NCBI GenBank assembly: GCA_964630265.1 | Contig: CAZVRW010000029.1 | Span: forward strand, 1-35,139 | Length of the DNA: 35,139 bases | DNA from: CAZBWP01 sp964630265 | Lineage (GTDB): Bacteria > Pseudomonadota > Alphaproteobacteria > Rhodospirillales > Defluviicoccaceae | Reading direction: 5' to 3' | In this document: in pieces, positions 29,366 to 35,139 of the stretch | How positions within the stretch are numbered: the first letter of the stretch is position 1 | Layout: each line of letters starts with the position of its first letter | Position numbers and translations under genes: made by a program | Notes under the pieces: generated by a model | Databases searched by the model: none | What the model was told of the DNA's origin: nothing | The model's input: only the letters and a program-made list of their open reading frames with translations

Positions 29366-32253
29366 AACGGTTGCGGCAGGGCGTGCGCCTCGGCGGTGAG
29401 CACCTGCTCGACGATCCGCTTCTGCTCCGCCACATGGGCCCGGAACGAGCCGGTGGCCGGCGAGGCCGCGGCGCGGCGGCCGACGAAGGTCGGCACCTGT
29501 CGCTCCCGCTCCAGCTCTTCCAGCAGATTGATCAGCCGCGGCAGCACGAAGGTCCAGGCGCCCATGTTGGCCGGCTCCTCCTGACACCACACCAGCTCGG
29601 CGTTGCCGTACTTCCAGAGGTGTTCGAGGATCGTCTGGCGCGGCCAGGGGTAGAGCTGCTCGATGCGCACCAGGGCGATGTCGTCGATGCCGCGATCGCG
29701 GCGCTCCTGCAACAGGTCATAGTAGACCTTGCCGGAGCACAGCACCAGGCGGCGCACCTTGTTGTCCAGGGCGAGCTGGTCGACCTCCGGCAGCACCCGC
29801 CGGAACCGCGTGCCGGGGCCGAAGTCGACCAGGTCGGAGACCACCAGCTTGTGGCGCAGCAGCGACTTCGGCGCCATGACGATCAGCGGCTTGCGGAAGT
29901 TGCGGCGCACCTGGCGACGCAGCGCGTGGAAGTAGTTGGCGGGGGTGGTGCAGCTCACCACCTGAATGTTGTCCTCGGCGCAGAGTTGCAGATAGCGTTC
30001 GGGCCGCGCCGACGAGTGCTCCGGCCCCTGGCCCTCGTAGCCGTGCGGCAGCAGCAAGACCAAGCCGGAGAGCCTGAGCCACTTGGACTCGGCCGACGCG
30101 ATGAACTGGTCAATGATCACCTGGGCGCCGTTGGAGAAGTCGCCGAACTGCGCTTCCCACAGCACCAGGGCGTCCGGCTCGGCCAGGGAATAGCCGTACT
30201 CGAAGCCGAGAACGGAGGCTTCCGACAGCGGGCTGTCGATCACCTCGAAGGCCGCTTGGCTGTCGCTGATATGGTTGAGCGGGATGTAGCGCCGCTCGTC
30301 CTCCTGGTCGACCAGCACGGCGTGCCGCTGGGAGAAGGTGCCGCGCCCGGAATCCTGGCCGGAGAGCCTGACCGGCGCGCCCTCGGCGAGCAGCGAGCCG
30401 AAGGCCAGCGCCTCGGCGGTCGCCCAGTCGATGCCCGTGCCGTCCTCCACCATGGCGCGCTTGGCGTCGAGCAGCCGGCGGATCTTCGCGTTGAGCTGGA
30501 AGTCCTCCGGCGGCCGGGCGAGGGCAAGGCCGATCAGCCGCAGCATCTCGACGCTGACCGAAGTGTCCTCGTCGTGCATCTCCTCTTCGCCGGTGAGGGT
30601 GCGCAAGCCGCCCCATTTGCCTTGCAGCCAGTCGGCCTTGTTGACCCGATAATTGGAGGCGGCTTCGAAATCGGCTTCCAGCCGCGCCTTGAAGGCGCCG
30701 GTCATGGCGTCGACCTCGTCCGTCGAGACCGAGCCTTCGTCGATCAGTTTCTGCGCGTAGATCTCCCGCGTCGTCGGATGCTTGGCGATGGTGCGGTACA
30801 TGATCGGCTGGGTGAACATCGGCTCGTCGGCCTCGTTGTGGCCGAAACGGCGATAGCAGAACATGTCGACGACGACGTCGCGTTTGAATTCCTGGCGGAA
30901 CTCGGTGGCGATGCGCGCCACGTGCACGACGGCTTCCGGATCGTCGCCGTTGACGTGGAAGATCGGCGCCTGGACCATCTTCGCCACATCCGAGCAGTAG
31001 GGCGAGGAGCGAGAATAGGCCGGGCTGGTGGTGAAGCCGATCTGGTTGTTGACGATCAGATGCACGGTGCCGCCGGTGCGGTAGCCCTTGAGCTCCGACA
31101 GGCCGAAGCATTCGGCGACCAGCCCCTGGCCGGCGAACGCCGCGTCGCCGTGCAGCAGGATCGACATCACCCGCTGGCGCTCGGTGTCGCCGCGCTGCAT
31201 CTGCTTGGCCCGCGTCTTGCCGAGCACCACCGGATTGACCGCCTCCAGATGCGACGGGTTGGCGGTCAGCGACAGGTGCACGGTGTAACCGTCGAATTCC
31301 CGGTCGGCCGAGGTCCCCAGGTGGTACTTGACGTCACCCGAGCCCTGCACGTCCTCCGGGTGCGCCGGCGTGCCCTGGAATTCGGCGAGGATCGCGACGT
31401 AGGGCTTGTGCATGACGTTGGCGAGGACGTTGAGGCGGCCGCGGTGCGGCATGCCGACGACCACGTCCTCGACGCCGAGCTGAGCGCCGCGCTTCAGGAT
31501 CTGCTCCATCGCCGGCACCATCGCTTCGCTGCCGTCGAGGCCGAACCGCTTGGTGCCGGTGTATTTCAAGTGCAGGAAGCGCTCGAATCCCTCGGCCTCG
31601 ATCAGCCGCTCCAGGATCGCCCGTTTGCCGTTGAGGGTGAACTGGGTCTGATTGCGGATCCCCTCGATCCGCAGCTGGATCCATTTCTTCTCGTCGGGGT
31701 GCATGATGTGCATGAACTCGACGCCGATCGACCCGCAGTAGGTCTCACGCAGGATCTGCAGGATCTCGCGCAGCGTCGCCGACTCCAGGCCGAGCACGTT
31801 GTCGATGAAGATCGGCCGGTCGAAATCGTCCTCGGAGAAGCCCCACGTCTCGGGATCGAGCTCGGGGTGGTACTTCTTGCCCTCCAGCCCCAACGGGTCG
31901 AAGTTGGCGATGAGATGGCCGCGCACCCGATAGAGGCGGATCAGCATCAGCGCGCGAATGGAGTCCTGGGCGGCGCGACGGGCGTCCCCCTCGGCGAGCA
32001 GCGTCGCCCGCGGCATTGCCCCGGGTGCCGTGGCCGGACGCTCGCCGTTGCCGCCGATCAGCCGCGCCGTCGTCGGCGCCCACGGCGCGCCGCGTGCCTC
32101 GGCGATGACCGCCCGGCCGTCGTCGGCCAGGTCCTTGAAAAAAGAAACCCAGCTCGGGTCGACCGAGCCGGGATCCTCCAGATAACGACAATAGAGTTCC
32201 GCGATGTAAGGGGCGTTGGCTCCGTTCAGCAGCGTCTCTTGCGGTATGGCCAT
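29347..32253 (-). CDS. sucA: 2-Oxoglutarate dehydrogenase E1
   Basis: The thiamine-diphosphate-dependent decarboxylase of the 2-oxoglutarate dehydrogenase complex. The 968-residue protein begins with the E1o N-terminal segment NGANAPYIAELYCRYLEDP that binds E2. Active-site features are His270 in GMPHRGRLNVLANV, the ThDP/Mg motif from GDAAFAGQG (369-377) to NNQIGFTT (402-409), and FCYRRFGHNEADEP. In the C-terminal half, LLPHGYEGQGPEHSSARPERYLQL is typical. Length is normal for the family. The ATG at 32253 gives MAIPQETLLNG; the ribosome-binding site is weak. It sits between sucD (58 nt upstream) and sucB. Confidence 0.98.
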   Translation of the reverse strand: MAIPQETLLNGANAPYIAELYCRYLEDPGSVDPSWVSFFKDLADDGRAVIAEARGAPWAPTTARLIGGNGERPATAPGAMPRATLLAEGDARRAAQDSIRALMLIRLYRVRGHLIANFDPLGLEGKKYHPELDPETWGFSEDDFDRPIFIDNVLGLESATLREILQILRETYCGSIGVEFMHIMHPDEKKWIQLRIEGIRNQTQFTLNGKRAILERLIEAEGFERFLHLKYTGTKRFGLDGSEAMVPAMEQILKRGAQLGVEDVVVGMPHRGRLNVLANVMHKPYVAILAEFQGTPAHPEDVQGSGDVKYHLGTSADREFDGYTVHLSLTANPSHLEAVNPVVLGKTRAKQMQRGDTERQRVMSILLHGDAAFAGQGLVAECFGLSELKGYRTGGTVHLIVNNQIGFTTSPAYSRSSPYCSDVAKMVQAPIFHVNGDDPEAVVHVARIATEFRQEFKRDVVVDMFCYRRFGHNEADEPMFTQPIMYRTIAKHPTTREIYAQKLIDEGSVSTDEVDAMTGAFKARLEADFEAASNYRVNKADWLQGKWGGLRTLTGEEEMHDEDTSVSVEMLRLIGLALARPPEDFQLNAKIRRLLDAKRAMVEDGTGIDWATAEALAFGSLLAEGAPVRLSGQDSGRGTFSQRHAVLVDQEDERRYIPLNHISDSQAAFEVIDSPLSEASVLGFEYGYSLAEPDALVLWEAQFGDFSNGAQVIIDQFIASAESKWLRLSGLVLLLPHGYEGQGPEHSSARPERYLQLCAEDNIQVVSCTTPANYFHALRRQVRRNFRKPLIVMAPKSLLRHKLVVSDLVDFGPGTRFRRVLPEVDQLALDNKVRRLVLCSGKVYYDLLQERRDRGIDDIALVRIEQLYPWPRQTILEHLWKYGNAELVWCQEEPANMGAWTFVLPRLINLLEELERERQVPTFVGRRAAASPATGSFRAHVAEQKRIVEQVLTAEAHALPQPFMRVKR

Positions 32254-32264
32254 CCGATCCGTGC

Positions 32265-32287
32265 GGGCGCGACCGCCGGCCGCGCCC
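32265..32287. other. Small hairpin in the sucD-sucA gap
   Basis: GGGCGCG (32265-32271) and CGCGCCC (32281-32287) can form a 7-bp stem in the 58-nt gap between sucD and sucA. Its size is unremarkable for this GC content; it may tune expression between the genes. Confidence 0.25.
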
Positions 32288-32311
32288 CTCCCGTGTGAGT
32301 GTCAGCGGTCG

Positions 32312-33186
32312 TCAAGCCCCCATGGCCTCCACCATCTTCTTGCCGATCTCCGCGGGAGACTCGGCGACGAGGACGCCGGCGCTCTTCAACGCTTCGATCT
32401 TATCGTCGGCGGTCCCCTTTCCGCCAGAGATAATCGCACCGGCGTGCCCCATGCGGCGCCCCGGCGGCGCGGTCTTGCCGCAGATGAAGCCGACGGTCGG
32501 CTTTTTCACCGGCGACTGCTTCAGGAACTCGGCGGCTTCCTCTTCCGCCGAGCCGCCGATCTCGCCGATCATGACGATGCCCTCGGTCTTCGGATCACCG
32601 AGGAACTGGTCGAGGCAATCGATGAAGTTGGTGCCGTTCAGCGGATCGCCGCCGATACCGATGCAGGTCGTCTGGCCGAGGCCGGTGACCGTGGTCTGCG
32701 CCACCGCTTCGTAGGTGAGCGTGCCCGACCGGGAGACGATGCCGATCTTGCCGGGAACATGGATGTGGCCGGGCATGATGCCGATCTTGCATTCGCCCGG
32801 CGTGATGATGCCCGGGCAGTTGGGGCCGATCAGTCGCGAATGCGATTCGGCCAGCGCACGTTTGACCTTGAGCATGTCCTGCACCGGGATGCCCTCGGTG
32901 ATGCAGACGATGAGCTCGATCTCGGCATCCATGGCTTCGAGCATGGCATCCGCCGCGAACGGCGGCGGCACATAGATCACCGAGGCGTTGGCCCCCGTCG
33001 CCTTGACCGCATCGGCCACGGTGTCGAACACCGGCAGATCCAGGTGCTTGGTGCCGCCTTTGCCCGGCGTCACGCCGCCGACCATCTTGGTGCCATAGGC
33101 GATCGCCTGCTCGGAGTGGAACGTCCCCTGGGCGCCGGTGAACCCTTGACAAATGACTTTCGTATCAGAATGCACCCAAACGGCCA

Positions 33187-33187
<1 letters not shown>
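32312..33187 (-). CDS. sucD: Succinyl-CoA synthetase alpha subunit
   Basis: SucD, with SucC, converts succinyl-CoA to succinate with nucleotide phosphorylation. The 291-residue protein has the CoA-binding Rossmann fold (VICQGFTGAQGTFHSEQAIAYGT), LIGPNCPGIITPGECKIGIMPG, and the phosphorylated His248 in GRRMGHAGAIISGGKGTA. The ATG at 33187 shares its A with the sucC stop codon (TGATG), so translation is coupled. The open frame extends upstream into sucC without homology. Identification is firm. Confidence 0.98.
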
Positions 33188-34356
<1,169 letters not shown>

Positions 34357-34374
34357 GAGGACCTCGTTGATTGA

Positions 34375-34404
34375 CGGCCCGGGCACGGCGCCGTGCCCGG
34401 GCCG
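34375..34404. other. Perfect 30-bp palindrome between mdh and sucC
   Basis: CGGCCCGGGCACGGC (34375-34389) is followed directly by its exact reverse complement GCCGTGCCCGGGCCG (34390-34404). It lies 17 nt after the mdh stop and 18 nt before the sucC start, with no T-run. As RNA it would be a very stable hairpin. It may set the relative amounts of mdh and suc messages by processing, partial termination or 3'-end protection. Confidence 0.7.
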
Positions 34405-34421
34405 CATTTCTTGGGAACGGG

Positions 34422-35139
34422 TTACATCAGACCCTTGGCGACGTCCATGAGGGTGCGAACGGCGCTGATCGAGTGGTCGAGCATCGCCTGTTCATCGGCG
34501 TTCAACTCGATCTCGACGATCTTCTCGATGCCGCCGGCGCCGATCACCGTCGGCACGCCGACGTAGAGGCCGCTCTGACCATACACGCCGTCGCAATAGG
34601 CGGCGCAGGGCAGCACGCGCTTCTTGTCCTTGAGGTAGGCCTCGGCCATCTCGATGGCCGACGCGGCCGGCGCATAGAACGCCGAGCCGGTCTTCAGCAG
34701 GCCGACGATCTCGGCGCCGCCGTCGCGGGTGCGCTGAACGATGGCGTCCAGCTTCTCCTGCGTCGTCCAGCCCATCTTCACCAGATCCGGCAGCGGGATG
34801 CCGGCGACGGTGGAATAGCGGACCAGCGGCACCATGGTGTCGCCGTGGCCGCCGAGCACGAACGCCGTCACGTCCTCGACGGACACGGCGAACTCATCGG
34901 CGAGGAAATGGCGGAAGCGCGCGGAGTCGAGCACGCCGGCCATGCCGCAGACCATGTGGTGCGGCTGCCCGGTGATCTCCCGCAGGACCCACACCATGAC
35001 ATCCAGCGGGTTGGTCACGCAGATGACGAAGGCATCGGGGCAGTGGGCCTTGATGCCCTCGCCCACCGCCTTCATCACCTTGACGTTGGTGCCGATCAGG
35101 TCGTCACGGCTCATGCCCGGCTTGCGCGGCACGCCGGCG
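34422..35139 (-). CDS. mdh: Malate dehydrogenase (5' truncated)
   Basis: NAD-dependent malate dehydrogenase of the lactate-dehydrogenase-like type found in alphaproteobacteria. The frame runs off the right edge, starting AGVPRKPGMSRDDLI, so the N-terminal NAD-binding part (roughly 80 residues) is outside. Present are ICVTNPLDVMVWVL with the NAD/substrate Asn, the substrate Arg in DSARFRHFLADE, and the catalytic His in VLGGHGDTMVPL. The C-terminus GLYVGVPTVIGAGGIEKIVEIEL is typical. It is first in the order mdh-sucC-sucD-sucA-sucB, a common alphaproteobacterial TCA-cycle cluster. Confidence 0.97.
   Translation of the reverse strand, partial: AGVPRKPGMSRDDLIGTNVKVMKAVGEGIKAHCPDAFVICVTNPLDVMVWVLREITGQPHHMVCGMAGVLDSARFRHFLADEFAVSVEDVTAFVLGGHGDTMVPLVRYSTVAGIPLPDLVKMGWTTQEKLDAIVQRTRDGGAEIVGLLKTGSAFYAPAASAIEMAEAYLKDKKRVLPCAAYCDGVYGQSGLYVGVPTVIGAGGIEKIVEIELNADEQAMLDHSISAVRTLMDVAKGLM

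Noticed and set aside
29332..32298. A 988-residue open frame on the + strand opposite sucA
   Set aside because: It is an antisense shadow created by high GC and sucA codon bias; its composition is His/Asp/Gly/Arg-rich with no domain, while sucA is unmistakable.

Overview
The window is a high-GC, gene-dense chromosomal segment from an alphaproteobacterium, most likely of the Rhodospirillales or a close relative. The evidence is gene content and order: purL-bolA-grxD, mdh-sucC-sucD-sucA-sucB in one run, an Aap-type amino-acid ABC transporter, a bioM-bioN-bioY biotin transporter, and many GTG starts. The order-level assignment is inference. I see no tRNA, rRNA, CRISPR array, transposase, integrase or phage gene, so this is mostly core genome.

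Layout. 1-4618 (+): 3' part of purL, an IbaG/BolA2-like bolA, the CGFS glutaredoxin grxD, an exported trypsin-like protease with a peptidoglycan-binding domain, gloA, and a small acidic protein behind a perfect inverted repeat. 4615-5780 (-): a HAD phosphatase and a low-molecular-weight tyrosine phosphatase, translationally coupled. 5840-11457 (+): a CobB sirtuin, argD-argF with a recognisable promoter, hslO, a predicted lipoprotein and a lipoprotein alpha/beta hydrolase. A perfect 37-bp palindrome follows. 11681-15112 (+): a 114-residue orphan, citramalate synthase cimA, trmJ and a two-CBS protein.

15145-19404 (-): the aapJ-aapQ-aapM-aapP amino-acid uptake operon, with a stem-loop between the binding protein and the first permease gene. 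19605-21542 (+): the three-subunit ECF biotin transporter. 21631-24974: a PAS-like protein with a C-terminal CxxC...SHGICxxC motif, an RMND1/DUF155-like membrane protein, two small uncharacterised proteins and a second HAD phosphatase. 25176-26621 (+): the magnesium channel mgtE behind a structured leader. 26622-27942 is the only accessory-looking stretch: a low-GC island with three TTTTGTCGG repeats, a G-rich tract, a gene for a VPLPA-CTERM exported protein, and several dispersed intergenic repeats. 27943-35139 (-): the TCA-cycle block sucB, sucA, sucD, sucC and the truncated mdh, with a perfect 30-bp palindrome between mdh and sucC.

Functionally the window combines TCA-cycle genes, arginine and isoleucine-precursor biosynthesis, nutrient uptake (amino acids, biotin, Mg2+) and redox or iron-sulfur homeostasis. 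I found no convincing new multi-gene system. The parts most worth a second look are the non-coding structures, the repeat-rich VPLPA-CTERM locus, and several uncharacterised proteins.
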